From assembly GCA_027492735.1 (NCBI GenBank), contig JAPUEE010000022.1, positions 1-38,783 on the forward strand: a stretch of DNA of 38,783 bases, written 5' to 3'. The stretch is from Candidatus Saccharimonadota bacterium. GTDB taxonomy: Bacteria > Patescibacteriota > Saccharimonadia > Saccharimonadales > Saccharimonadaceae. Made by a program: the position numbers and the translations under genes. Position 1 is the first letter of the stretch, and each line of letters begins with the position of its first letter. This document shows positions 14,745 to 24,642 of this stretch, piece by piece. The notes beneath the pieces were generated by a model. That model searched no databases. It worked only from the letters and a program-made list of their open reading frames with translations, and was not told the origin of the DNA.

Positions 14745-14893
14745 TTTGAGATGGCGTAAATTGCGCAAATCTCTCACCTAATTGATAAAATAACAACAGT
14801 AATTATGACATCAATTAATATATAATTAACAACGTTTAATCTGTTAAACATTATATAATGTGTAAAATACAACGTAAATATAAATTATTTCTA
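14745..14893 (+). other. AT-rich gene-free stretch with inverted repeat shared with the rRNA leader
   Basis: No gene is visible. At 14826-14849 the sequence TTAACAACGTTTAATC continues to a GTTTAA/TTAAAC inverted repeat; nearly the same word stands at 36637-36662 before the 23S gene. A weak hairpin GAGAT/ATCTC lies just past the pilin stop, without a clear T run. Confidence 0.4.
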
Positions 14894-14922
14894 TTGACAT
14901 AAGCACTTCTATTTGCTACAAT
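14894..14922 (+). promoter_or_regulatory. Strong promoter opening onto a gene-free region
   Basis: Consensus TTGACA (14894-14899), exactly 17 bp, then TGC-extended TACAAT (14917-14922). It is one of the best-matching promoters in the window, yet the next credible gene starts 550 nt downstream with its own promoter. Confidence 0.75.
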
Positions 14923-14928
14923 TTAGCC

Positions 14929-15400
14929 AGACTTTTGAAAATAAACATTGCTAAAAAACTAGATCATTAGTCAATTGCAACATAAAAACAAGAGTCCGTA
15001 CCTTATAAAAATTACTGACCGATTGCTACGTAGAGAAACCTGATTTTTCCGTAGCCAGATATATATGATTGAAGCGAAAACGCAGCCCAATAAGACGTTT
15101 AATCCACAATCATACTGTTTTCGGCGGAAGTGGTAGCGCCAGATGGCGCGCGAAAAACTCTGACGAGTTGGACGCTTTGCGCCCTGATGTTACCTAACTG
15201 CCGAAAACCGCGTCGAGCGTACATTTCACCCTTTGAGCGAGATCAGCTCCGCGATATGCTCCGAAAGGAGCGGTCAGTGAATCAGGCCATTCCGGCCAAG
15301 CATTTACGACTCGCGCCCTGTTATATACATTTTGCGGCGGATGAGTATGTCGCTACGACTTCGTAGTTTGGTCGGAAGGCCTCTTCTCCATATCTTATTT
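14929..15400 (+). ncRNA. Candidate long structured RNA (about 470 nt), family not recognised
   Basis: This stretch follows a consensus promoter and has no credible protein. Visible stems are: GCTACG/CGTAGC with inner GAGAAA/TTTTTC (15025-15055); TTTTCGGC (15118-15125) with GCCGAAAA (15200-15207), enclosing GGTA/TACC (15132/15191), GCGCC-AGAT-GGCGC (15136-15149) and AACTC-TGAC-GAGTT (15156-15169), a multibranched domain; GCTCC-GAAA-GGAGC with a GNRA loop (15258-15271); GGCC-ATTCC-GGCC (15285-15297); CTACG-ACTT-CGTAG (15353-15366). The domain is more GC-rich than its surroundings. tmRNA and RNase P RNA are already placed elsewhere, and no SRP motif is present. The 3' end is not defined; no clear terminator was found. 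That it is transcribed and folded is inference. Confidence 0.45.
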
Positions 15401-15463
15401 ATGGGTAACTGATGCTTTAAGAGGGAGCACGGCCCACTATTTCGTTTTGTAGTAATGGTTATA

Positions 15464-15472
15464 TGGTAGAAT
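15464..15472 (+). promoter_or_regulatory. Extended -10 promoter, leaderless start
   Basis: TGG plus TAGAAT (15467-15472) ends 6 nt before the ATG at 15479; the A of the start codon is the predicted first base of the mRNA. Confidence 0.6.
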
Positions 15473-15478
15473 GTAGTG

Positions 15479-15883
15479 ATGAAACAACGGCTATCAATTG
15501 TTGTCCTATCGGTATCAGCTATACTATCTATTTCTAGTTTGTATTTTCTATTGAATTTATTTTCTCCTAGCAATGCCGGGCCCTTGGGCGTCCTCGTGGT
15601 ATTCGCTAGCATCTATGTTTTCAGTTTTTCGGCACTATCTCTGATTGCTAGAATGTTAGAGAGCGTCTATAGGGCTTTGTGGCCTCGACAGGCTAGTGCT
15701 CAGATTCAGCATGACAGACAGCATGTTTATCAAAAAAGAACGAATCTGATAGCAGCTGTTTTGAGTCTTGCGCCTATCTTCCTGGTATCACTCAATTCCA
15801 TCGGTGAGCTAGGCTTTACTGATATTGCTCTCATAATTATTATTGAATCATTACTCATTTTCTATATATTTAAAAAGGTATAA
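15479..15883 (+). CDS. Four-helix membrane protein of unknown function
   Basis: A 134-residue protein not assigned to a family. Four hydrophobic segments are visible: about residues 5-28, 34-57, 92-112 and 114-131, with a basic cytoplasmic-type loop between helices 2 and 3 (RALWPRQASAQIQHDRQHVYQKR). A GTG one codon upstream is in frame, but the promoter position favours the ATG, with a leaderless mRNA. It lies upstream of the proline-rich protein and the VirD4-like ATPase on the same strand; each of the first two has its own -10 element, so a shared function is only suggested. Confidence 0.7.
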   Translation: MKQRLSIVVLSVSAILSISSLYFLLNLFSPSNAGPLGVLVVFASIYVFSFSALSLIARMLESVYRALWPRQASAQIQHDRQHVYQKRTNLIAAVLSLAPIFLVSLNSIGELGFTDIALIIIIESLLIFYIFKKV

Positions 15884-15907
15884 CCAGTGTTAAAATGCCT
15901 ATGGTTG

Positions 15908-15916
15908 TGCTATAAT
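15908..15916 (+). promoter_or_regulatory. Extended -10 promoter before the proline-rich gene
   Basis: TGC plus perfect TATAAT (15911-15916) ends 8 nt before the ATG at 15925, so the leader is 0-2 nt and no Shine-Dalgarno is present. Confidence 0.6.
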
Positions 15917-15924
15917 TTTTAGGT

Positions 15925-16413
15925 ATGGATTCATCAAATAATATGACTCCAGAGAGACAGCAATCTCCTCGAGTGGATTATCCTCACGTGGCCCCAAATA
16001 TAGGTGGTATGGCTGCTAATATGGCGCCGTCTGTTCCTGAAGTTGCCCCAACGATGCCAGAGATTGGACCAGTTGGTAATCAGGAAATGCTTCCTAATCC
16101 CGAACTCCAGACTGGCCCGGGTACGAGTACGCCACAGCCGCTGCTGCCTGACTCCGCATTGCCTGTTGCAACGCCAGTTCCGCAGCCAGTTACTGATGAT
16201 AATGTTGTGACTAATACAATTATTGCTTCAACTCCCACTGCGGCAGCAGACGAGGATTTGATAGAAAAAGAATGGGTTGACCAAGCCAAAAAAGTAATCA
16301 GTACGACCAAGGACAACCCTCATGAACAAGCCAGACTAGTGTCGGAGTTGATGCGAGATTATGTTCGTAAACGATATGGTAAAGAGGTGGGAAAGGCGCC
16401 CGATAACCTCTAA
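15925..16413 (+). CDS. Proline-rich protein with conserved C-terminal helix, partner of the downstream ATPase
   Basis: A 162-residue protein. Residues 1 to about 108 are low-complexity, rich in Pro, Ala, Met, Asn and Thr and probably disordered. Residues 109-160 (EDLIEKEWVDQAKKVISTTKDNPHEQARLVSELMRDYVRKRYGKEV) form a charged helical tail that looks like the only folded part. No signal peptide or membrane segment. The ATPase gene starts 5 nt after its stop, so the two are co-transcribed. From this position I infer an accessory role to the ATPase; no named family was recognised. Confidence 0.7.
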   Translation: MDSSNNMTPERQQSPRVDYPHVAPNIGGMAANMAPSVPEVAPTMPEIGPVGNQEMLPNPELQTGPGTSTPQPLLPDSALPVATPVPQPVTDDNVVTNTIIASTPTAAADEDLIEKEWVDQAKKVISTTKDNPHEQARLVSELMRDYVRKRYGKEVGKAPDNL

Positions 16414-16418
16414 ATCAG

Positions 16419-19400
16419 ATGGATAATCTTATCGGTATTATTGTAGTAGTAGCTATCGTTATAGCGATTATTGGTGCTGTTATCACGATTATCTTTATGC
16501 AGTCACGCAAGAGCTTTCGTGAGCAAAAGAACTATGAGCGAGGACTAAAGATGGTGCCATTGATGATACATCTACCTCCGGCCAGCGAAGACATTGATGC
16601 CGGGAGCCGTGATTCTCGCGATGTGGTTGATGAGACGGTATCGCAGGCTCAGACGATGTATAACGTTATTAGCTCTACGGCAACCAAAGGGTTCAAGAGT
16701 CGTTTTTATGGACAACGCCATATATCATTTGAGCTAGTAGCTCACAAGGGCCTGATTCGTTATTACGTAGTGGTGCCGATGGTCCTGCTCGAGACAGTTA
16801 AACAAGCCGTTTCGGCTGCTTATCCTACAGCAAGGCTCGAAGAGGTCGAAGCTGTTAATATTTTTAGCGACGTAGGTAAAATTAGTGGTACTATCGGAGG
16901 TGAATTCACCTTGAAAAAACCTTTTGAGTTTCCGATAGCAACCTACCAAGAGAGCAAGCGTGATGCTATGCGCGCGCTGCTCAACGCACTATCGACCTCA
17001 AATCGTGACGATGGGGTAGGGATTCAAGTGCTGATCCGCCCTGCACCAGAAGGCTGGGCGCGGCAAATTGAAAAACGCGTAGAAAATATCAAGGCTGGAA
17101 AAAAAGGTGCTTCGAGCGGCAAGTCAGGGATGTTTGGCGATGGCTCTACATTGTATTATTTCTCGCAACTCCTAGAAGTCCTATGGAAACCACCAGATAC
17201 AAAGACCGACAAAAATGGTGAGCCAGTGAGTAGTGAGAACAAGCCTCTGAGCGGTACTGATCAGACAAAGGTTGAAGCAATGGAGGAAAAATCTCGCTAT
17301 GCTGGTTACGAGGTGCTTGTGCGTGTGGTTGCGTCATCTTCTACGTCAGCACGCTCTCAGGTGCTGCTGAGTAATATCATAGCGGCTTTTGCTATGTTTG
17401 ATTCTCCGACTAAAAACGGATTTACCTTTACGCCAACACGTAATATAGAGCAGTTTGTTACGTCATATATATTTAGATTTTTCCCGCCAGAGTTAAATAG
17501 TAATATCTTGAATACCGTTGAGTTAGCGACACTATTTCATTTACCAGATCAGAGCAATATCCCGTCCAGTCAAGTTGAGCGCCAAAAGAGCAAACAGGTT
17601 GATGGCCCAACCGAAGTATTGGATCAGGGATTCTTGCTGGGCTACAATGTTTTTCGTGGTGTTAAAAAGCCGATTCGCCTCAATGATGTCGACCGTCGAC
17701 GTCATGTCTACGTTATCGGTCAAACTGGTACCGGTAAATCTGGATTGCAGAACAATCTGGCTCTCCAAGACATGCTGGATGGTAAAGGCTTTGCGCTGGT
17801 TGATCCGCACGGTGACTTGGCCGAAGAGCTGCTTGCGATGGTGCCAAAAGAGCGAGTAGAAGACGTTATTTACTTTTCACCGAGTGATCTCGATAATCCA
17901 ATAGGATTAAACATCTTTGAGGCCAAATCAAAAGACGAACAAGATTTCTTGATCTCTGAGATGATCAGTATGCTTTATAGTCTGTATGACCCTGGCCATA
18001 CCGGTATTGTTGGTCCACGTATGGAGAATATTGTGCGATACGCGGCATTACTCCTGATGGGTGACCCGAACAATCCAGCGACGTTTATGGATATTCCGAA
18101 GACCCTAGTTGATCCAGATTTTGCCAAATCAAAGATACCGTATATTACCGATCAGAACGTTCTCGATTTCTGGACCAAGGAATGGCCAAACGCGCAGCGC
18201 TCCAATGATGCGGGTGAGGTGACATCATGGGTGGTTAGTAAATGGGCGCCGTTCATGACGCCAGCAATCCGCAACATCTTGGGGCAGACCAAGAGTGGTT
18301 TTGATCTGCGCGATATTATGGATAACAAGAAAATCCTACTCGTAAACCTCAGCAAAGGTAAGCTCGGCGAAAAGAATGCTCAGCTGCTCGGTATGATATT
18401 TGTCATGAAATTCCAGCAGGCGGCTATGAGTCGAGCTAACATCCCAGAGGACGAGCGTGTGGATTTCACTCTGTATGTCGACGAGTTCCAGAACTTCGCG
18501 ACGGATAGTTTCGAGTCGATTCTCTCTGAGGCTCGAAAGTATCGGTTGTCGCTGATCGTTGCCAACCAGTTTATGACACAGCTAACCGACAAAATTCGAG
18601 AAGCTATTATCGGTAACGTCGGTACAGTCATATGTGGTCGCATCGGTACGACTGATGCCGAATTGATGGTGAAAAAATTCCAGCCAACCTTTACGGCTGA
18701 GGATCTCATGAAGATGCCTAACTATACGTCAGTTGCGTCAGTGCTGATCCGTGGTGTGCCGTCGGCTCCATTCTCAATGGATTGGATCCCGCCAATGGGT
18801 CACCCGAACCAGCAACTAGCTGATGCTCTGAAGCGACTGTCTGCTGCCAAGTATGGCCGCGATAGGGCAACGGTTGAGGCGGAGATCACGAAACGTCTCC
18901 AGTCGGCAGATATAGCCAAAGAAGAGGACAAAAAGCGTCGCCTCGAAGCAATGCGTAATTCGTCTATTCCGATGCCTGGAAACAAGTCAGGCGGCAATCA
19001 GAGCACGCCACAGGCTGCTAGTAGCAATGACCCTGTCAATGTGCCTGCTGTTGGTGGATCACCTGGCACAGTCGCTCCTGAAGCGTCTGGAGGTGGCGCA
19101 GGTTCGTCTTTCCTAGACAGTTGGCTATCTAAACGTCAGCAAATCAAGCCGGTAAGTCCGGCAGTAGCAAGCAAAGCACCGATGCCTGCATCTGCACCTA
19201 CGGTGCAAGATATGACTCCCCCAGCGCAACAAGGTAGTGTTGCATCGCTACCAGAAACACAACGGGTGAAAATCGAGGAGACGCCTATTGAGCCACCAGT
19301 AGTTACTCCGGAGAAGCCTACTAACGATTTAGTCATAACGAAACAGCCTAGTAATAGCGATAGTGAGGCAGCAATTGAGGCTGAGATATCTCGCGAGCTT

Positions 19401-19556
19401 CGTATTGCCAAGAATCAGGCTATCAGCGAGATGCAGGAAAAGACTATTATCCAGCAGGATAGTAAAGCTGCTGCCAGTACTGGTGAACTGAGACTGCAAG
19501 GGGATAGTTCAGACGAGATATTTATCGATCTCCAGGGTAACATTCATAATAAATAG
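16419..19556 (+). CDS. VirD4/TraG-like conjugation-type ATPase
   Basis: A 1045-residue protein. An N-terminal membrane helix (residues 5-28) is followed by a large domain of about 380 residues, then a P-loop motor: Walker A GQTGTGKS at residues 434-441, FALVDPHGD, Walker B LYVDEFQNF near 684-692, and a TraG/TraM-recognition-like C-terminal block (SEARKYRLSLIVANQFMTQL, GTVICGRIGTTDAELMVKKF). Residues from about 800 are a Pro/Ser/Gln-rich disordered tail ending in a charged segment. Such ATPases pump DNA or proteins in type IV secretion, or drive DNA transfer. No VirB4, relaxase or channel gene is in the window. Its substrate in Saccharibacteria is unknown; DNA uptake or effector export are both possible. 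Confidence 0.82.
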   Translation: MDNLIGIIVVVAIVIAIIGAVITIIFMQSRKSFREQKNYERGLKMVPLMIHLPPASEDIDAGSRDSRDVVDETVSQAQTMYNVISSTATKGFKSRFYGQRHISFELVAHKGLIRYYVVVPMVLLETVKQAVSAAYPTARLEEVEAVNIFSDVGKISGTIGGEFTLKKPFEFPIATYQESKRDAMRALLNALSTSNRDDGVGIQVLIRPAPEGWARQIEKRVENIKAGKKGASSGKSGMFGDGSTLYYFSQLLEVLWKPPDTKTDKNGEPVSSENKPLSGTDQTKVEAMEEKSRYAGYEVLVRVVASSSTSARSQVLLSNIIAAFAMFDSPTKNGFTFTPTRNIEQFVTSYIFRFFPPELNSNILNTVELATLFHLPDQSNIPSSQVERQKSKQVDGPTEVLDQGFLLGYNVFRGVKKPIRLNDVDRRRHVYVIGQTGTGKSGLQNNLALQDMLDGKGFALVDPHGDLAEELLAMVPKERVEDVIYFSPSDLDNPIGLNIFEAKSKDEQDFLISEMISMLYSLYDPGHTGIVGPRMENIVRYAALLLMGDPNNPATFMDIPKTLVDPDFAKSKIPYITDQNVLDFWTKEWPNAQRSNDAGEVTSWVVSKWAPFMTPAIRNILGQTKSGFDLRDIMDNKKILLVNLSKGKLGEKNAQLLGMIFVMKFQQAAMSRANIPEDERVDFTLYVDEFQNFATDSFESILSEARKYRLSLIVANQFMTQLTDKIREAIIGNVGTVICGRIGTTDAELMVKKFQPTFTAEDLMKMPNYTSVASVLIRGVPSAPFSMDWIPPMGHPNQQLADALKRLSAAKYGRDRATVEAEITKRLQSADIAKEEDKKRRLEAMRNSSIPMPGNKSGGNQSTPQAASSNDPVNVPAVGGSPGTVAPEASGGGAGSSFLDSWLSKRQQIKPVSPAVASKAPMPASAPTVQDMTPPAQQGSVASLPETQRVKIEETPIEPPVVTPEKPTNDLVITKQPSNSDSEAAIEAEISRELRIAKNQAISEMQEKTIIQQDSKAAASTGELRLQGDSSDEIFIDLQGNIHNK

Positions 19557-19586
19557 CTTTCGGTAATAGGTGGGATTGTGGCTATA

Positions 19587-19616
19587 AAAACTCGCCCTTA
19601 TGTGAGGGCGAGTTTT
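19587..19616. terminator. Bidirectional terminator
   Basis: AAAACTCGCCCT (19587-19598) and AGGGCGAGTTTT (19605-19616) form a perfect 12-bp stem with a TATGTG loop, between the converging ATPase gene (+) and the membrane protein gene (-). Confidence 0.9.
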
Positions 19617-19635
19617 GTTGTGAGATTCTATGTAT

Positions 19636-20226
19636 CTATGCTGGGCCAGCTTTTTTGCCGAGTAGAGCGACACGTACCCAATCAACAATTAACCCAATCA
19701 ACCAACCTAGGATAAAGGTTGCGATCCATTCGCTACCCGATAGTCTATAGCCATAATGATCTGCTATGACGTACACTATAGAGGTTATAACGAGAGCGGC
19801 TACGCTGCCGGCTAGTAGGGCAGCTGGACGTGCTACAGTCGCACCAGCGACTTCACTCGTTTTCTCGACGACTGGATTATGAATGACCTTGCTAAAGGTT
19901 TTTTCGGCAGGGTTCATATTCTTTTGGATCGATTTGAGAGTCTTTTTGTACTCAGTCTTTTTCTGTGACTTGGTAGCCTTTTTGATTGGCTTGGCTGCTG
20001 GAACCGACTGTCGTGGCTGCGCTACGACATTACCTTTCTTGCCGCCGACGGCTTCGAAAGCTGCTTCGACTTCGTGTTTGGCATTCTCGCGCTTCTCAGC
20101 ACGATTTTCCATAGATTGTTCTTTCTCTAGTCGACTACGTAGTGCTTCGGCATGTTTGTCGGCATTTTCACTGAGCGTGTTCAAATTTTCGATTTGATTG
20201 CCACCCAGTTTTTCATGATCAGCCAT
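19636..20226 (-). CDS. Coiled-coil protein with two C-terminal membrane helices, unknown function
   Basis: A 196-residue protein. Residues 1-65 are charged and helical (likely coiled coil), residues 65-120 are Lys-rich, and two hydrophobic segments follow (about 132-155 and 166-187), the second in SEWIATFILGWLIGLIVDWVRVALL. The N terminus is therefore probably cytoplasmic and the protein anchored by a hairpin. GGGAGGG precedes the ATG. It lies 36 nt after the surface protein gene on the same strand and is likely co-transcribed with it; a role in displaying or handling that surface protein is only suggested. Confidence 0.7.
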   Translation of the reverse strand: MADHEKLGGNQIENLNTLSENADKHAEALRSRLEKEQSMENRAEKRENAKHEVEAAFEAVGGKKGNVVAQPRQSVPAAKPIKKATKSQKKTEYKKTLKSIQKNMNPAEKTFSKVIHNPVVEKTSEVAGATVARPAALLAGSVAALVITSIVYVIADHYGYRLSGSEWIATFILGWLIGLIVDWVRVALLGKKAGPA

Positions 20227-20262
20227 TATCTTATCCCTCCCTTAAATGTGTTTATACTAGCC

Positions 20263-22422
20263 TTATAATGTTCCTGCGTTAAACTCACGTCGTACCAGAC
20301 GAACCTCTTTACCGAGCTGACGAGAGCGAGCGTAGAAGAATACTACGATTGCTGCTATGATACCGCCGAATAGTAGGTTGTCGCCAGCACCTGTAGCAGG
20401 GAGCTGTTTAACGATTGTTTGTTCGACAACTTCCTTTACAGCAGGGCAGTTGACTGGTACGCTCACTGTTCCTTCGCCACCTTCGCCGACAGCGTTGGTC
20501 ATAACACAGTCATAAGATTCAGGAGTGCCATGATTCTGAGCGGTAGATGGTACCGGGTTGTTAACGGTTACAACAAAGGTGCGAGTCGTACTAGCGCCAC
20601 CTTCGACATTGACCTCACCCCATGATAGGGTCTGAGTTGCTTCGTCAAAGTCTGCACCACCAGCGTCGGTGAGAGTAGCGTACTCTAGGGTGTCGACGAG
20701 AATATCATCGAGAGCTACTGTGCCGGCCACTTTACCGTAGTTAGTAATAGTAATGGTGTAGGCAATAACATCGCCACCGTTAGCTTTGATAGTAGTAGCA
20801 TCTTTATCGTTCTGACTCTTGTTTACTGCAGTCTTGACTAGGTCGATCTCTGGTGTGCAGCCTTCTAGATCAGGATTAGTTTCACAGTTAGGCTTACAAT
20901 TCTCATCATCTGCAGGTAGCTCAGGATTGTATTCACATTTATCAACAGGTGGGATGGTGATAACTTTTTCACAATCTTGTGAAGTTTTGTCGCCAACTGA
21001 GGTGTGTACTGTTAGGATAGCAGTGTAGGTAACGGTTTCAGTGAGACTAGTGTTGCTTGGTAGATCGACAGTCCAGGTATCCTGAGCGATTTTGCCGGAT
21101 TGTTTTACAATTTTGCCGCTAGCATCTTTTATGACGTAGCTGTATCCGGTGACTTTTGCGCCATCAACGACTGATGCGGTAGCGCTGAGTTTGTACTGAG
21201 TTCCAGAAAGTTTTTCTACGCTGAGTAACTTACATTCAGCAGATGGATTAGAGTTATCTGTAACAGTAAATGATGCGTTACAGGCGTCTGAGGTCTTGGC
21301 GCCGATACTGGTATCGACTGAGACCTTTGCGGCATAGCTACCAGTTTTTTCTGGAGTTAATGACCATGTGCTCGTTTTCTCAGAGGTAGCGGAGCTCCAC
21401 GAGTAGGTAGCAGGTCCTGTAGCGGTGAAGTTATATTTGTTGATCGTAGCTCCGCCTGAGGCTGAAGCCTTGGCAGTAATCTTAAAGGTAGTACCTTTTT
21501 TACCGCTAGCTGGAGTTATCGTCAGATCCTCACATACTGCTTTGGGGGTAACTTTTTCCTTGACAACGACTTCAACTTTACAACCGTTCGAAGTTAATCC
21601 GTTGCCAGCATTATTAGTATCTACATTGACTGAGAACTTATAGGTTCCGGCTTTTGATAGTGTTCGATTCCACGTAGTAGAGGTAGCGCTCGTTTTAACT
21701 GAGGTGCTAGCATTTTCTGGTCCGCTCTGGGCAAAGTTGTATTTTGTAACATCGGCACCACCGCTAGTCGAAGCCTTGGCGGTGAGTACGATAGAGTCTC
21801 CCGCGGTAATTTCACTCTTTGATGCTACGAGGCTCACACATTTAGCACTTGGGTTAGTTAGTTTCTTTAGGGCGAGGTTACCGCAGTTGACGAGAATAAT
21901 GAAATCTTTATCACCGGATTTACCTTTCCAACCATACTGACCGTTGTCGATGTTATTCTTGTGATTCCACTTGCGAGCCCATAGGTCACCAGCTACTTTG
22001 TCAGAGAAATTCTTGTCATCGCTAAAACGCTTTTGGTGACCAAAGGTATACCAGTCTTTGTAGGTGCTCGTGTTTCTAAATGAGGCGCTGCCGTCGAGAG
22101 CTTTCCATAGATCATCTTTCTTGATGCCAAAATAATTCATGACGTCCTTGAAGTGGCGAGTGTTATTATTGTAGCAAGCTTTGATCTTGCTAGCACCAGC
22201 TGCATTAGCTGTTACGCCTGGACACATGTCGTTGCCGTCTGCAGCGTTAGCCGATTCTGGGGGATTAAATACAGCGACACTCTGTATAACAAGGGCGAAA
22301 GCTGTAAAGATCAACCCCAAGCGACGGATTGCCTCCTCTTTCTTTAGACGCTGGGCATAAAACCCAAGTTGCCCAACTAGCGATGGGCTGAATGGCAGAT
22401 TTGACACGAGTTTCTTGAACAT
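20263..22422 (-). CDS. Exported multi-domain surface protein with LPATG-type C terminus
   Basis: A 719-residue protein. A long basic N terminus (about 34 residues) precedes a hydrophobic signal core (LGLIFTAFALVIQSVAVF) with a likely cleavage after SANA (about residue 61). A Cys-containing domain of about 130 residues follows, then three Ig-like/PKD-like repeats of about 95 residues, each with a conserved Cys pair and Ser/Thr-rich strands. Next come a short Cys-rich segment (EYNPELPADDENCKPNCETNPDLEG), a DUF11-like domain with ITITNYGKVAG, and finally LPATGAG, a hydrophobic helix and a basic tail of about 22 residues. The end resembles a sortase anchor, although the tail is long. No sortase is in the window. 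It is probably a cell-surface adhesin or shell protein. Confidence 0.85.
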   Translation of the reverse strand: MFKKLVSNLPFSPSLVGQLGFYAQRLKKEEAIRRLGLIFTAFALVIQSVAVFNPPESANAADGNDMCPGVTANAAGASKIKACYNNNTRHFKDVMNYFGIKKDDLWKALDGSASFRNTSTYKDWYTFGHQKRFSDDKNFSDKVAGDLWARKWNHKNNIDNGQYGWKGKSGDKDFIILVNCGNLALKKLTNPSAKCVSLVASKSEITAGDSIVLTAKASTSGGADVTKYNFAQSGPENASTSVKTSATSTTWNRTLSKAGTYKFSVNVDTNNAGNGLTSNGCKVEVVVKEKVTPKAVCEDLTITPASGKKGTTFKITAKASASGGATINKYNFTATGPATYSWSSATSEKTSTWSLTPEKTGSYAAKVSVDTSIGAKTSDACNASFTVTDNSNPSAECKLLSVEKLSGTQYKLSATASVVDGAKVTGYSYVIKDASGKIVKQSGKIAQDTWTVDLPSNTSLTETVTYTAILTVHTSVGDKTSQDCEKVITIPPVDKCEYNPELPADDENCKPNCETNPDLEGCTPEIDLVKTAVNKSQNDKDATTIKANGGDVIAYTITITNYGKVAGTVALDDILVDTLEYATLTDAGGADFDEATQTLSWGEVNVEGGASTTRTFVVTVNNPVPSTAQNHGTPESYDCVMTNAVGEGGEGTVSVPVNCPAVKEVVEQTIVKQLPATGAGDNLLFGGIIAAIVVFFYARSRQLGKEVRLVRREFNAGTL

Positions 22423-22456
22423 AAATATTCTCTTTATCTGTTAAGTTACCTAATAG

Positions 22457-24634
<2,178 letters not shown>

Positions 24635-24642
24635 GAGGATAT

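Noticed and set aside
15130-15366. 78-codon frame in the structured region
   Set aside because: It runs through several strong hairpins, has no ribosome-binding site and shows no protein-like pattern.
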